Shown here: one piece after another, positions 45,309 to 58,061 of the stretch
Position numbering within the stretch: the first letter of the stretch is position 1
How the letters are laid out: each line of letters starts with the position of its first letter
DNA from: Raphanus sativus
Taxonomy: Eukaryota; Streptophyta; Magnoliopsida; Brassicales; Brassicaceae
Direction of reading: 5' to 3'
NCBI RefSeq assembly: GCF_000801105.2
Contig: NC_079516.1
Location: 41,706,908-41,770,907, forward strand
DNA: 64,000 bases
Program-made: the position numbers and the translations under genes
Notes under the pieces: generated by a model
Database searches by the model: none
What the model was told of the DNA's origin: nothing
What the model saw: only the letters and a program-made list of their open reading frames with translations

Positions 45309-48300
45309 ATGGAGCCATGGGTTGACGATCTGGCAGACGATCTACAAAGTGTGAGCTTCACCTCCGCCGGAACCACCGTTAACCGAAGCACTAGCTCCGG
45401 CTCTCGCTCATCCTCCTCCGCCGCAGCTCTCACTCCGGCGACATCTTTCTCCTCCGCCAAACTTCCTCCCTCACTCAGATCGTCTCTCTCCCTCTCCGAT
45501 CTCCGGTTCCGTCTCCGCCTCGGCGCCGGAGACATCGGCTCCGTTTTCTTAGCCGAGTTCAAATCCACAACCGCCGTCGAATTGCCGCTCTTGGCCGCCA
45601 AGGTCATGGACAAGAAGGAGCTCGCGAGCCGGAGCAAAGAAGGCAGAGCCAAGACGGAGAGAGAGATTCTCGAGACGCTCGACCACCCTTTCCTCCCCAC
45701 GCTCTACGCCGCCATTGATTCACCGAAATGGCTCTGTTTGCTGACGGAGTTTTGTCCCGGCGGCGACCTCCACGTTCTCCGTCAGAAACAGCCTTCCAAA
45801 CGCTTCCACGAATCCGCCGTCAGGTAACCGCCGTTAACAACTTCCGTTTATCTATCGTGTAGTATTCAGTTTCCAAAAACATTTTTAAAAAAATACTTAG
45901 GAGGATTAGGAAGGTTGATGAAATCAGGGAAGTGGGACCAATCAGCTGGTCAATTTGTCTGGTAGTTATAACACTTAAACAGAGTTTATGGCTTTGTGCT
46001 TCCCTTTGCACCGTTATCTAACACGATTATTGCCTGTTTAACGGGCAATTATCATTAAATCATAGGCCCTTTAAGTAAGATCGCATTAAGTTTTGCACAA
46101 TTAGTTTCCGTAATCTCGTCCGCTATGTTCCTAACTTCCTAAACTTAGCATTGTATTGTAAATTGTTAAAAAAAAAAAAGTAAATTGTTTCCAGATTTGT
46201 TTTATTGATCGACGTGCTCGATATTTAAAATATAGATTTAAGTCTATTTACGCCACACAAAAAGGTAGTAGAAAAGTCTAGTTTTAATTTAATTTAATTT
46301 GTTTTTGTCGGCTTGTTTAAATAAAAAGACTAGTGTGGCCATTTATATTATGTATAGTATATTTAATTGTAATATAGGCAGAAGTACGCACGATTAACAA
46401 AGTGTGTGCTTCTTACATCTGTGCGTGTATCGTAGGGCGCAATATAAGTAGTTGCTATCGGTGCGGACCGCCTAAAAATGTCAAACCGAGTGGGGTTTGA
46501 CTTTAAATAATAACAAATCGTTTAAGGACACGTGTACATTTGTAGTGGGACCGTGCGATTTAATTGAATCACGTAGCATGTCATGGAAGATGAATCTGAA
46601 TATTTTTCTAATTGCGCGCATGTGGCTTCAGTACAAGCATATACCAGCAGAGCAGGTTATTTGTAACAATTATTACAACTTTACCATTTCTTTTGAAACC
46701 GGTGGCTACTATGAATTTTCTATATTTCACTTCAGATAATCTTAATGAGTTTGCCCCACTCTAGTAAGAATACTCAAAATTACAAAAGAAAAAAATGAGA
46801 ATATATTTTTGGTACATTTTTAGTCATTTTGGGGTTTTCTATGCATTTAAGTTCATTTGTTGTTATTTAAACTTTTATGAAACTCAGCAGATCTAGACTG
46901 ATATCTGGTAGTAGATACGAATTATAAAACTGACGATCCAAACAGAACAGAGTGGATGATGGATACCACACAAGAAAACAAATACTTGATGATGCAAATA
47001 ATAGTACGCTTTTTGTTTATTATAGTAGGCTTTTTTTGGTTGGTAGAAAAGTTTTATTGCCGGGTTGGTTGGTGCAGATAGATTTATTTTTACCTGGTAG
47101 TAGATGAAGTGATTATTGTTAGTTGAGTTAGCCACTTATTGCCATTTATGGACCAACTCTTACCACGTAATATACTAGAAACCCGGATCTACTTCTTTGT
47201 AGATGATGATAGATCTGTTTTTTTTCCTGAGTTAATGTCAGATCAAGTAGTAGTTGACACATTAAAGAAAGGTCATGACTGGCTTAGGCATTCTCTTAAA
47301 ACTATTGTGACTTGATTGTGTTTTAGTTGCAACTAAATTCTAATGTGTATTGAGTATATATTTGCTTTACCTTTTTCTTTTGTCACTGGCCATGTAACTG
47401 AGTTCTACTAGGTTTCTTCTTTACTATTAAATTAAAATGATTGAGAACCAATATAGGTAGTCCTCACTACATCTAGCTATCCTTCTTATCATGTTGTAGT
47501 GGCACCTTATGTTATTTGAGGTTGTCCCACACAAAAATATCACGAAGTTTCTGGTTTATCTTTTGTGTGAACTTGTTCTTAAGAACCCAAAACAGACTTT
47601 TATACACTGTTTTGTGTGGAGTATGTTTGTTGACTGTGGACCCCTGAAGACAAAAGAGGAATCCTGGGTAATGTATATGCACCAGAAACTCTCTTAGACA
47701 AAAGAGTTCGTTAAGCTAGGAAACCTTGTAGGTCCATTATTGTTCCTTATGCATAGTGTAAACCTAACCCAACATTATCTTCTTGTCCCCAAAACCCAAC
47801 ATACATTTTGTCACAATACCTAAATATGTAACAAGAGATTCCAAATTATTATTGCAAATCTCAATTATTCGTTTTGTCCTCACTACCCTGTTTTCTTCTT
47901 CCTGTCCCTTGTATCAATTTTGCGTTCACATCAGTAATTAATTAACCACATCTCTTGTAATTTCTAGATTCTACGTATCGGAAGTGATCGTAGCCATGGA
48001 ATATCTTCACATGATGGGGATTGTTTACCGAGACTTGAAGCCTGAGAATGTGCTGGTTCGATCAGATGGTCACATCATGCTAACCGATTTCGATCTCTCC
48101 TTGAGATGTGATGAATCCACCTCCACACCACAGATTGTACTGAACGGCTCTTCTGACCAGAACGAGAGCCAAACAATGGACCATCATCAGACCACATCGT
48201 CTTCTTGCATGATCCCAAACTGTATTGTCCCAGCTGTCTCCTGCTTCCACCCGAGAATCCGAAGACGTAAGAAGAAAGCTGATCACCGTAACAACGGTCC

Positions 48301-48847
48301 TGAGCTTGTGGCCGAGCCTCTGGACGTCCGCTCCATGTCCTTTGTTGGGACGCATGAGTACTTGGCCCCTGAAATTGTTTCAGGTATTACTTCAAAGTTA
48401 CTTCATTATGATTTGCTACGTTATTTTGTTAGTTAAGATCATATTAACTCATCCAAAATGTGAATGGCAGGAGAAGGGCATGGGAGCGCGGTGGACTGGT
48501 GGACATTGGGGATATTCATGTTCGAGCTGTTCTACGGTACGACGCCTTTCAAAGGGATGGACCACGAGTTAACCCTTGCAAACATCGTCGCTAGAGCCCT
48601 CGAGTTTCCAAAAGAGCCAACCATTCCAAGCGCGGCCAAGGATCTGATCTCTCAGCTACTGGCTAAGGACCCGATCCGACGTCTGGGGTCGTCTCTGGGT
48701 GCATCTGCCGTGAAACGCCACCCGTTTTTCCAAGGAGTTAATTGGGCTTTGCTCATGTGTACTCGTCCTCCTTTTCTTCCTCCGCCTTTCCGCAAAGAAC
48801 TTTTGTCCGATGACATTTGTCCTGATACCCATGTCGACTACTATTAA
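45309..48847 (+). CDS. AGC1-12: AGCVIII protein kinase, AGC1-12 type
   Basis: Plant-specific AGC-family Ser/Thr kinase. Members of this AGCVIII group act in auxin transport and phototropism by phosphorylating membrane proteins such as PIN carriers; for this gene that is family inference. Exons 45309-45823, 47968-48383 and 48471-48847 join in phase to 435 residues. Visible motifs are the Gly-rich loop '[13 protein letters not shown]' (about 71), Lys in '[10 protein letters not shown]' (about 97), '[10 protein letters not shown]' (about 192), and DFD in place of DFG ('LTDFDLSLR', about 212). An insertion of some 90 residues with a basic stretch ('[11 protein letters not shown]') precedes 'YLAPEIVSG' (about 305). 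DFD and this insertion define the AGCVIII group. The end is 'DTHVDYY'. An in-frame GTG-led extension exists upstream, but ATG 45309 is the first ATG. Intron 1 is unusually long (2,144 bp) and holds no feature I recognise. Confidence 0.93.
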
Positions 48848-49628
48848 TAATATATTATTTAGCAACTACGTAACCAAGGATTCTCTTCAGAGTTTAATCT
48901 ATAATTTTGACACATAAAACTGAAGTAAAGAACAAGGCACCTAAGGCAGTGGTCTATGGTTGTGTTTATTACAATTTTAAGATGCATACTGCATGTTATT
49001 AAAAAGAAAATACTCCTTTTGTTTCAAAATATTGTATATTCTAATGGCCTATGGTTGTGATCCACGTGACGCTTGAATGAATTTGACATGTGAAGCTTGA
49101 ATGATTTTGACATGTCAAAAAGAAGACAATGTGACGATGAACCTCTTAAGATGATTAAACCTTATATTTTAGTCTTGATAGGAAAGTTTTTGGTTTTGAT
49201 AAAAGAAAATTTTTTTGGTTTCCATATTTTATGTGGTTGATTCTTTTTTTTAAATAATAAAAAGTTTATTTATATCTAAACTCCTAAAATCCTTTTTAAT
49301 CACCTCCTAAATTTTTGTTTAAATCCGGAGTTTAAAAAAGTCCTTTTTGAGTTCTGAATATAATGAGATCCTCTTAAATCATCAGCCCCCCCCCCCCCCC
49401 TTCCTTCCCCTTGACTCTTGTGGTCGGGCTTATGTGAGGCCCAATAGGTAAACTTCGTTCATCAGCCCCCCCCTTCCCCTTGTCTCTTGTAGTCGGGCTT
49501 ATATGAGGCCCAATAGGTAAACTTCGTTCATAAATCTCGACACCTCTTTCTCTCTCTCAGTCGCGTCGGAGTAGTCCCCAGCAACCAATTCCAGTGATTC
49601 CAATCGAAGTTTTTTTTTCACGGAATCG
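48848..49628. promoter_or_regulatory. Intergenic region and duplicated CYP71 promoter segment
   Basis: 48848-49380 has AT-rich DNA and a MITE-like end ('TACTCCTTTTGTTTCAAAAT' at about 49010) without a partner. 49381-49460 and 49461-49530 are a tandem duplication of 70-80 bp. Each copy has a C run (19 and 7 bases), 'TAGTCGGGCTTATATGAGG' (one diverged copy) and GGCCCA (49438-49443 and 49507-49512). GGCCCA is the complement of the site II element TGGGCC, common in promoters of plant housekeeping genes. The second copy ends about 98 bp before the CYP71 start codon. Confidence 0.65.
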
Positions 49629-52600
49629 ATGGACGAAGAAGCTCATAATGGAAGCGCGATTCCTTCTGAAGCTCATAATGGAAGCGCGATTCCTTCCAAA
49701 GAATTAGCGGTGGTGGTGGTGGATGAGGAAGAGCCGATGGTCGGGCCTGGACCTGCTCCACGCGCCAAGCGCAAGCGTCCGCTTCAGTTCGAACAAGCTT
49801 ATCTCGATTCGCTTCCTTCTGCTAACATGTAACCTTTTGTTTTAGAGTTTTAGTGTACGCATTGAGCTTATTTGATTTGGTATTGATGATATATATGTTT
49901 GGGATTAGGTATGAGAAAAGTTACATGCATAGGGATGTAGTCACACATGTTGCTGTCTCTGCTGCTGATTTCTTCATCACTGGAAGCATCGATGGTACCT
50001 ACTTTCTCTCTCTCTCAGTTTACTTACTCTTTGAGTTTTTACAAACATATATTCTTTTTTTTTTTCATAGGCCACTTGAAGTTTTGGAAGAAAAAGGGTG
50101 TTGGCATCGAGTTTGCTAAGCATTTCCGCTCCCATCTTGGTCCTATTCAAGGTCTTGCGGTGAGAGTTTCCTCAATTTCCGAATGTTTTTTTGTTTTGTT
50201 TCGTGTTCTGTTATCAACAATGATTTTTCTTCCAGGTTAGCGTTGATGGTTTGCTTTGCTGTACCATCTCAAACGATGACCATGCTGTTAAAATTTACGA
50301 TGTTGTCAACTACGATATGATGGCTATGATCCGCTTGCCCTATATTCCCGGTGCTGTTGAGTGGGTCTACGCACATGGGGATGTCAAAGCCAAACTTGCT
50401 GTTAGTGACCGTGACTCGTCCTTTGTGCATGTTTATGATCCCCGCTCTGGTTCCAATGAACCCATTGCTTCAAAACAGGTCTCTTTCTTTTTCTTTTTTT
50501 TTTATAATCTTTTGTTGCTATTTCTTGAATCACAGAGATTGAAAGGTTTGTTATATCTTTTGTCGTTGTTGTTCAGATACATTCGTATCCTATTAAGGTC
50601 ATGAAGTACAATCCTGTGTCTGACACAGTGATTTCTGGTGACACAAAAGGACTCATTGAGTACTGGAGTCCAGCTACGCTACAGTTTCCTGAGGATGAGT
50701 ATGTTCTTGTCTCATTTCTTATCCAAAATCCTTTGATTCTTCCCATTTCAGTATTGTTGGTTTTCTATCATTTGGAGCTTTTCCTAAACAGAAAAATATA
50801 CCCTTTTCTGTGTGGTTAAATTTCATAGTGATGAGAATACCACGAAGAGGAGGCTATTTTAGAGATATTTTTGTTGTCATTTTTTTTTTGGAATGTGTTT
50901 TGATTTGACCTTTTGCTTCGTATTGTAGGGTAGACTTCAAATTGAAGAGTGACACGAATCTATTTGAGATTATAAAGTGTAAAACATCAATCTCTGCCAT
51001 TGAGGTACCACCTAGAGATCTTGTTTTTAGCTATTTTCCATATGATATGTGCCAGTGAAAATCATAGTGGTTTGGTATCTAAATGTAATTAACTTCTTAT
51101 CAGGTGAGTCCGGACGGTGAACAGTTTTCTGTTACATCTCCTGATCGTAGGATTCGCGTGTTTTGGTTTCGCTCTGGTAAACTAAGGCGGGTATATGACG
51201 AGTCACTTGAGGTAGGACTACATATTCTATTCTCATTGCCCTTGCATGTTTTCACGTTACTCTTGCGTAATCATATATTGTACTGAAATTATTAGGTGGC
51301 CCAAGATCTACAGAGGAGCGATGCTCCAATGTACAGACTTGAAGCAATTGACTTTGGTAGAAGAATGGCAGTTGAGAAGGAACTTGAAAAAACCGAGAGC
51401 GCTCCACAGCCCAATGCAGTTTTCGACGAAAGCTCCAATTTCCTTATATATGCCACTCTTCTTGGAATAAAAGTAAGAATTCAACTTATTGTTTTCGTTT
51501 TAAATTAGCAATACCAGTCTAGTGTCCCGTCTCACATGAACATGATTCAATCAATTATCACAAAAGCTAAAATACTTTGTTGTAAACATATGTTAACGTG
51601 GTTAAAGTAAGTTAGGGTCTCTGCGGATAGCTGACTTATTTCGCTGTCTACCCTTTTGTTTGCCTAGATAGTAAATTTACACACCAACACAGTTGCAAGG
51701 ATCCTTGGAAAGGTGGAGAGCAATGAAAGGTATCTGAGAGTTGCACTATATCAAGGTGATCAAGGCGGAAAGAAAGTAAGAAAGATTCCAGCAGCTGCAG
51801 CAAATGTAAATGAAAGCAAGGAGCCTTTAACTGATCCAACTATCTTATGTTGCGCCTTCAAGAAACACAGGATCTATATGTTCAGGTACTTGACACATAT
51901 CCGGCTAAAACATCTCATGTTTTTGTATTGCATCTTTAGAAAAATCATCCTCTTTTGGTTTCCGTAGATATCCGTAGACATTTTTCTCCTGTCTCTATAA
52001 TATTTTCTTCTTAACTTGTTATCACCGAAGTTAATATAAAGAATTGAAATCTGCAGTCGGAGAGAGCCAGAAGAACCTGAAGATGCAAGCCAAGGGAGGG
52101 ATGTGTTTAACGAGAAGCCTGCTGCTGATGAACTTATGTCTGTCTCAGACATTGGAAACTCATCCACAACGTCTCTCCCAGAGAACGTGGTATGTTCTTC
52201 ATAACCCATCAAACTGTTTTACTAATCATTAGGTAGTCTGTGATTTGGATCTTTAACATAATAGCTCTCTTAACTCCTCTTTTTAATTTGGAAATTTGCT
52301 CCAGATCATGCATACTACAATGGGTGATATGCACATAAAGCTTTACCCAGAAGAATGTCCCAAAACAGTGGAGAACTTCACAACACACTGTCGAAATGGC
52401 TATTACGACAACCACCTTTTCCACCGAGTTATCAAAGGATTCATGGTACAAACTGGAGATCCTCTTGGGGATGGCACTGGAGGACAGTCAATTTGGGGAA
52501 GAGAATTCGAGGACGAGTTTCACAAAAGGTATATCATATTCTTTACTGCCATGCCTGCTTTTATGTTTGGCCGTCTTAATAAAAACAAAATGAATGTTAA

Positions 52601-52940
52601 ACCTAGTTTGTGTTATGTTTTCCTTGCAGTCTTCGGCATGACAGGCCGTTCACAGTGTCAATGGCAAACGCTGGTCCAAACACAAATGGGTCGCAGTTCT
52701 TTATTACAACGGTGGCTACACCGTGGCTAGACAATAAGCATACTGTTTTTGGCAGAGTTGTGAAGGGAATGGATGTCGTACAGGTAAAAAATGTTTTTTT
52801 TTGTTTTCCTAGCTTAGTGTGACATTGTGTCTAACCATATAACTAAAAATGAACAGGGTATAGAGAAAGTGAAGACAGACAAAAACGACAGGCCTTACCA
52901 AGATGTTAAGATACTTAATGTCACTGTTCCTAAATCTTAG
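49629..52940 (+). CDS. CYP71: Cyclophilin CYP71: WD40 plus peptidyl-prolyl isomerase
   Basis: Nuclear multidomain cyclophilin. In Arabidopsis CYP71 binds histone H3 and helps chromatin factors such as FAS1 and LHP1 in organ development. Thirteen exons (49629-49828, 49909-49994, 50071-50159, 50236-50478, 50577-50698, 50929-51004, 51104-51211, 51296-51472, 51668-51885, 52057-52189, 52305-52528, 52630-52783, 52857-52940) join in phase to 637 residues, against 631 recalled for Arabidopsis. WD40-type repeats occupy about 60-420 ('[20 protein letters not shown]', '[10 protein letters not shown]', '[11 protein letters not shown]'). From about 485 lies the cyclophilin domain ('[20 protein letters not shown]', '[15 protein letters not shown]', '[20 protein letters not shown]', 'KHTVFGRV'), with the catalytic Arg in '[10 protein letters not shown]'. 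A 10-residue tandem duplication near the N-terminus ([10 protein letters not shown], 30-bp repeat at about 49638-49697) explains most of the extra length. Confidence 0.96.
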
Positions 52941-53262
52941 CATCTCCACTCTTTTCTCAAAGATAATCAAGAAGCCCTAGGGTATCGCTGTAGAATCTGA
53001 ACTTTGGTCGTTGATTGTTCGAATTGTGGGATGAGTGTTGTTACCGAGCACATGACTTGGTGGTATCATTTTCTTGATACTAGTTATCTTTAATTTTGTT
53101 ATGCAAGTACTTGGAGTTGCTGCTCGGTTTCATTTTCTTCTATTGTACTTCTAATTTATCTAAGTTTTATGATTGGACCAGATTTTCGGTAGCTCTTTTT
53201 TATACTAATAATTAGTTTTATTTTATAATAATTTTAAAATAATAAAATATAAATGATTTATA
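52941..53262. other. CYP71 3' flank
   Basis: The probable 3' untranslated region and polyadenylation zone run to about 53170, then AT-rich DNA to the Helitron. No other feature is seen. Confidence 0.5.
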
Positions 53263-53924
53263 TCTATACTATTAAAGTACAAGCATGTTTTAGATTTTTA
53301 ATCTTTTTATCTCTACCGAAGAACATTTCCTTTGTATTCATTAAGGGTATTCTGGACATTCTGCACCAGTTTCTTCTTTATTATTTTTTGGTTTGTCATT
53401 AATCACTGATTTCCTAATTTAATTTCGGCCTGCGATTATTTCTTTGTTTGATACTGCATCGATTATTTCCATGTTTGATATTGTTATTAACCACCGGTTT
53501 TCTAATTCTAAAAATATTAATTTTGACAACAATCATTATCATTTAGAACGATTTTGAAAAATATAAATATATTTTAAACAAATTTCCAACTTATGATCAC
53601 CGAATTTGTCTTATCATTTAGAAAAAATCACAATATTAAAAATACCGGGTTACAAACCGGTAATTCGTTCAACCGCAGGTCCGAATCGGGTTTCAAAACA
53701 CCGATCAAAACTATAAAACTGTTATATTGATTTATATTTAAAATACCTAATTCAAAATTAAAAACCTAAAAATACATGTACAGTATAGTTTTAGCCGAAC
53801 ATAAACCCAGATATAAAACATATATATATATGAGACGGGTTATATAAATGCATATACAAAACGGATTATATAAAATTTTCACCAAACATAAACCCGCGTT
53901 TTGAAAGCGCGGGTCAAAATCTAG
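53263..53924 (+). mobile_element. Non-autonomous Helitron (copy C), 662 bp
   Basis: It starts TCTATACTATTAAAGTAC after A. It ends with CCCGCGTTTTGAAAGCGCGGG and TCAAAATCTAG before T. The 3' hairpin and tail are the same family as copies A and B, here on the plus strand. The interior is AT-rich and non-coding. Confidence 0.88.
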
Positions 53925-54473
53925 TACATTATGTTATGAAAACATATTCAAAGTATGTATTATTGTCTTCCTGTTCAATTTTTTATATAAATACTCTTTA
54001 AGTAACTAATAGTTAGATAGGAATTATGTTTACCATATTGTTGGTCTATTATTCATGTTTACTTTACTAAAAATACATTAAATACATTATCAGTAATATC
54101 TTATTCATTAAGAGGCAAACAACTAGTATACTTTTGTTATATATATATATATATATTTTTTTTTTGTTATATATATATATCCCGAAGGCGACTCTAGAAG
54201 GGCTAACTGATAATGCATACCTTAATATCATATTTGTTGAAAAATGATAATATCATCCTTTTTTTTCGGTAATCATGTTAAAAATATATCATACTTATTG
54301 GAATTACGAGATCAGTATTGTCAAATAAGTAGCACACTAGTTCCATTGCAAAAAAAAACAACATAAATTTTAATTCAAAAGAAGTACGATTGTGTACAAA
54401 TAAATTATAGTTCTTGATCACGAGTAGCTCTTTTATTGGTGTTTCATGAAGAGTTCAGTAAACTGCGCGGTTT
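53925..54473. other. Intergenic, AT-rich
   Basis: Contains two TA dinucleotide runs near 54140-54180 and the 3' flank of the FAR gene. No gene is seen. Confidence 0.5.
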
Positions 54474-57400
54474 TTATTTCTTGAGTACGTGTGTAATGAG
54501 GCCAGGAATATGTACACTTGTGAGGTAGTCTCCCCAATTAATGCCTTTTGGGTCAAAATCAAACATCGATCCCTTTGAATTTTTGGTCTCATCTTCCTTT
54601 TGACTGGCGCATAAGCTCTTAGTATTTCTATCCTCGAATCTGAAAAAATTATTGTGTAATAAATTTAAAATAGAACAATGTAAAATAGCTATAAACGTCA
54701 CAACACACAATTGAAGTTAATACGTACATGCCCTTGAAGAGTACGTAAGGCTCGTAAAGCTCTACCAATCTCATTACCATATTGATTTTGCGATTCTTGT
54801 CTCCGTATTTATCTCCGCTCCTCCAGGGATATATTATGTCAATTAATTTCAACAACTGATTTAAAAAAAGAAAAAGAAAAAAAGAGAGAAATATTAACTA
54901 TACATCAATATACACAATGCATAAATAATATCTCTATAAAAACTAAATGATATCGCGAAACGTAAAACAAGATGTTAGTGTTTCATAATGCTTTTAAAAA
55001 AATTAAAATTATATGATATTAGTACCTGTAAAGGTAGTCTGAAACGTAGGGTCATGTAGAGGCTGAACAAAGCCATATTTGATATAAGCCTCACTTTTGA
55101 GACGGCTATGGGCGAGCCACTGCGACTACGCAAAGGGTTTTTGGTAAAGTAACGAACGGAAATCTCATGAATCTCTCCAAATGTCACTGGGTTCTGGTGC
55201 GATGAACCAACATGGTACACCATGTGAACCCCTGAACCTCCAGCATGTGTAGCTGTAGCCGTGATCATCGCGTTTGCCACCATATCCACTGGTATCTGTC
55301 AACAACATTTTCCATATTACATCAAATTTACATCAAAATTTGGAGCTAGCTTGATCTCATTTTGTTAAATATAAAAATTAGAATAGATAAATAATTATGG
55401 ACATGTCTAGTTAGAGACTTTACCATATCGCAAACTGAGTTCACATCGACAAGAAAACACTTGAGCACTCCCTTTCCGTATGCAACAATCACACTGTCTA
55501 CAGTTCTACAGTATTCAGAGATTATTACTAATGTGAATACTTGTAATACGTAAAGATACAAAAATCTAAACATGCTGATTGGTAAGCCTGAATGTTAGGT
55601 TTGGGTAGATTCTTATTGGTTCCACGCCTCTCGGATGGATGAATTTTGGATCAATATATGAGCATGATTAATAGGAATTCTTATGGTAGGGTTCTTAGCG
55701 GAATATAAGAAACCGTCTTTTAACTTTTAACTAAAAAAACTAAGAACCGGTTCTTAAGTATCTACACCCATTAATCATGTTCAAAGTAGATCAGTCTTGT
55801 CTGGATCGGTTCTTATCCAAATGTTTGATACCAATAAAAATCCAAAATCTCTCAAATCTCATTCTGTTTCATGTTTTTTTTTCCATCTTAAATCTCGAAA
55901 TTTTACCCAAAATAAATAACCAAATTAACCGGAAATTTAATAATATGCTCTTTATTCCATGAACCTAAAAAATAAAATAATTTTAGATCCTTAAATTATT
56001 ACAAATGCAATTTTAACCCCTGAATTGATCTCATCTTTACTATATCCAAGTTTCATAGTACCTATAAATATTACAGAACTGAAATTGACAAATAAAATTT
56101 CACTACAACTAAATAATAATAAAAATAGATTTCAATTGGGTCATATCAATTCTTATTGGATCCATATTTTTTTGGATAGAAAGTTTTATACCCATATCTG
56201 TATCTATATAGTTTTGCTTTGATTTTTTGTCGGTTCGGAATTTTGGGTCCGGTTAAAAGGTCTATTATGGACCAACGGCATGTTGGTTTTATCTTCTGAA
56301 ATCAAGATTCAGATCCCAATGGACAAGAAAGCTACCTTAACCCTTCGATCCAACCAGGAAATGGTTCAGAATGAGTGCTGGTGATCATCGTGGGACGGAT
56401 GATGACAAGAGGAAGACTTTCTCTATGGTTACCAATAAGCATCTCTCCCATTGATTTGGTGAAAACATATGTGTTTGGCCATCCATAAAGCTTTGCCCTA
56501 ATCATCAACATACTTACGAAATTATATTTCATCAATCAAATCTGATAATTAATTACGAAGGACTTTTTTGATCATCAACAACACTCACCTTTCCATTCCA
56601 AGTTCTTTCATCGAGAGAGTAATGTCTTCATCTGAACAATCTTGTTCATGGAGTTCTTTTAATTTTCTCTTCATCAGCTCCATTTCAAAGTTAATATCCA
56701 ATTGATGACCATCGTCGTTACGAATCTCTTCCATTGCGAATGGTCTTTCACTTAGGAGACCCGACTTTTCTCCACAAACATAAGCTAAAGAAACATAGAC
56801 GACTATAAGTTTCAAAAACCATATCACAGAATATAAACATTGAAATCATTTCCTTAAAGAAAACTAGATGAATAAACGTAAAACACTCACCCGTTGAGAC
56901 ATGGAGAAGCAATTGTGCTTTAACACATTTTTTGGCGAAGTTAAGGACATTGAGAGCTCCAAATGTGTTGATTCCAAGCCCAATATCATATCTTTTTCAT
57001 ATGCAACATAAAATAACACAATTTATATCTGACTTTAAAAAGTATAAATGTCTTGTAGCTAGTACCTTTCGTCAAAGTTTGTTGTGGCTGCAACATTTAC
57101 AACAATATCAATTTCTTTTTGCATACGTTCTCTGAGATTGGAGTCCTTCACGCCAAAATTATCGGTCGAGATATCACCTGCTACCGGGACCACTTTTTCA
57201 GACAACAATGTATTTAAATTCTCTTCGCCAATATTCTCTCTCAGCACCTTGAAAAGATCTTTCTCAAACACCTGTGAATGTATATATCATGCAACAAATA
57301 AGATTAATAAACATCAAGATATGAACCCACTCCTTTCATATACGAATATTTGTTCGTTCACATATTATGTAGTGAATTAGGTTTTCTTAATATATCACCT

Positions 57401-57990
57401 CTGCTCGTAAGCGTTTCATCGCGGCTTCATTGTCGGATGCTCTCACCACCAGGTACAGCTTCCTCACATTTGGTTGTACTCTCAGAATTTTTTCGACAAA
57501 AACTAATAAAATTAATGATAATTAATAATACTGTATCAGGTGATAATAGTTAGCTACTCCATTTCATATATGGATACTACCTGAAATGGTTATGTATAAA
57601 CTAAATGCACATACTTATCCGGATAGTATTATACTTATACAAAGTGTTATATACATATATATATATATACACACACATATGTAGTAAAAAATATTTCCAG
57701 AGAAAAAGGACTAAAAATTAATCGGTATTCTGAAGGAAATATTGAAGGAGATAATATGTGCCAATCTTGATTTGTTTTTTTCCCACTTTTTTGGATAAAA
57801 GAGTTTTTCTTCTCCCAAATTTCAAACTAATTCATTAGTCACTCTTAATGCATCTTAGACTAAGTTGATGAGAATTAACCATAAGCAAACAGAAAAATTA
57901 AAGAAACATACCCTTGGCAAGGAAACCGGTAGCGCCGGTGACAAGAATAGTCTTGTTTTGAAGAAATTGAACACGATTGAATTCCATCAT
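54474..57990 (-). CDS. Alcohol-forming fatty acyl-CoA reductase (FAR4/5/8-like)
   Basis: Reduces fatty acyl-CoA to a primary fatty alcohol with NADPH. In Arabidopsis FAR1, FAR4 and FAR5 make C22, C20 and C18 alcohols for suberin. Ten exons (57990-57912, 57502-57399, 57271-57066, 56991-56891, 56784-56589, 56497-56336, 55505-55424, 55295-55026, 54855-54728, 54639-54474) join in phase to 497 residues, the normal length. The nucleotide-binding motif is '[12 protein letters not shown]' (Gly 19 to Ala 25). The catalytic Tyr-x3-Lys is in '[14 protein letters not shown]' (about 239-243). Then comes '[12 protein letters not shown]', and the FAR_C domain covers about 395-497. By position it matches the Arabidopsis tandem At3g44540-At3g44560 (FAR4, FAR5, FAR8); only one copy is in this window. 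Two adjacent ATGs start the gene (57990 and 57987). The acceptor of exon 4 (AAAAAG) is A-rich and unusual. No lesion is seen. Confidence 0.93.
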
Positions 57991-58053
57991 TTGGGAGAGT
58001 AAATCAGAAATGACGAATAAGTCTTGTGACAGAAACCTTTTGGAGGGCAGGAT

Positions 58054-58061
58054 TATTTATA
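58054..58061 (-). promoter_or_regulatory. TATA box of the FAR gene
   Basis: On the minus strand TATAAATA lies 64-71 bp before the ATG at 57990, a normal spacing for a leader of about 35-40 bases. Confidence 0.6.

Noticed and set aside
49385..49400. G-quadruplex from the C run
   Set aside because: A single homopolymer tract; better explained as slippage inside the duplicated promoter segment.
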